DNA from: Gossypium raimondii
Taxonomy: Eukaryota > Streptophyta > Magnoliopsida > Malvales > Malvaceae
Reading direction: 5' to 3'
DNA: 64,000 bases
Assembly: GCF_025698545.1 (NCBI RefSeq)
Contig: NC_068567.1
Location: 56,425,371 to 56,489,370, forward strand
Shown here: positions 63,004 through 64,000 of the stretch, one piece after another
Layout: each line of letters opens with the position of its first letter
How positions within the stretch are numbered: position 1 is the stretch's first letter
Translations under genes and position numbers: made by a program
The notes under the pieces: generated by a model
Databases searched by the model: none
The model's input: the letters and a program-made list of their open reading frames with translations, nothing else
Told to the model about the DNA's origin: nothing

Positions 63004-64000
63004 ATTTATAAAAATAAGTCTAACATCTTGGATTACTAATTGGTAGAAAACTAGGCAATCCGAAACTTTTTCAATGACATTCAAGAAAAATGTAATCTAG
63101 AACAATTAATAAAAGTAAAGAAACTATTCCTGTTAAACGAAATGATGAAAGAAATACCCAAAACACATTTACAAAAACTTCGAATAGGAAATATATATAT
63201 ATATATACATTAAGAAAAACTACTTAAAAATCTAGAAAGTTACTCACATTTCTTTAACAAAGTACTTATTTTATAAAATATTTTTACACCATCTTTCTTT
63301 CACTCACATTACATTAACTCAATTCAGTGCAATTTATATAATTTTTTTAATGCTATACATTCTACATGACTATATACATTTAATTATTTTAATAAAATAT
63401 TTCAATTTTATATAATTAATCACTATTAAAAGATAAATATAATGTTGAAGTTTGTGATTGCCTCTCTCAACAATGTAGTCTCTAAGGTTCAAACTTACAT
63501 TTCTCCTTGGAAATACAATATGTCTTACAACTACACCCAACACTTATTGATTGTTGTTTTTATAATTGAAAATCAAAGTAAATAAATTAGTTATAATATA
63601 AATCATTTGTATTATTTTTGCTTTGGTAGAGTCGTACCTAAAAGATCTTGGTGGACCATATTTTATCAAGAAAATGTCAAATATTGATAATAAAAAATCT
63701 ATTCGTTAAGAGTGAGAAAGGATAAAAAAAAAATCAACGCAATCAATTATAGAGGTTCGACCTCAACTGCCTACTGTCATCTACCTTAGCTCAACTCTGC
63801 AATCATATTTTCAATTTACTTACTTTGAATTACTATCTTTCAAAAGCAAGAAATAAACTTCACAATCCCTATCTTTTACTTAGGTTAAGATAGAAAAGTC
63901 TTTCCTAATCTTTTACGATGACAAAGATAGAATCACCGACTCACTTAAAATCCTCTAGCTTCCAATGTCAAACTAGAAACTTCCTTTTCTGGTGTAAGCT
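63004..64000. other. AT-rich intergenic DNA
   Basis: No gene was seen. 63740-63800 (TATAGAGGTTCGACCTCAAC) resembles the edge region of some plant retroelement LTRs, but no element could be outlined. Confidence 0.5.

Noticed and set aside
63740-64000. LTR of another retroelement at the window end
   Set aside because: Phrases are suggestive, but neither terminus nor primer site is inside the window.

Overview
This is a plant nuclear genome window. It has spliced genes with GT-AG introns, AT-rich intergenic DNA, and about 34 kb of LTR retrotransposons out of 64 kb. The retrotransposon families (Tekay/Del LTRs rich in CCGTGTG words, a Tat/Ogre-like giant element) look like cotton (Gossypium, Malvaceae). 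That species call rests on recalled family resemblance and is an inference.

Layout. 1-1539: 5' part of a decayed Ty1/copia element on the minus strand. 1576-3065: foldback DNA element with long terminal inverted repeats. About 3.9-8.96 kb: an intact 19-exon plus-strand gene for TPX2, the spindle assembly factor and Aurora-kinase activator (782 aa), with mitosis-specific (MSA-type) sites in its promoter. 11.9-19.1 kb: an intact 14-exon minus-strand gene for a FLYING SAUCER-type transmembrane RING-H2 E3 ligase (577 aa), with a hAT-like insertion in intron 12. 20.6-38.1 kb: a Tekay/Del chromovirus on the minus strand whose right LTR is split by a second, very young plus-strand chromovirus (27754-38038, 5-bp target duplication CTACA). 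38.1-38.9 kb: an inverted LTR fragment of the outer family. 39.7-40.7 kb: two foldback/MITE-like elements. 40.74-42.03 kb, possibly to 43 kb: a decayed URI/prefoldin-like pseudogene. 45881-62474: a 16.6-kb Ty3/gypsy Tat/Ogre-like element on the minus strand. It has an extra ORF1, gag, a protease followed by a G-patch, RT with two RNase H domains, integrase, a 132-bp tandem array in its 3' region, and LTRs that look like an antisense promoter with an intron. 62.5-64 kb: AT-rich DNA with repeat fragments.

The two intact genes are unrelated in function: one serves mitotic spindle assembly, the other endomembrane protein ubiquitination and pectin modification. The rest is mobile-element history. 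No tRNA gene, rRNA gene or CRISPR array was seen. Exon joins were worked out by reading splice sites and phases by hand. All counts of LTR differences are by eye.
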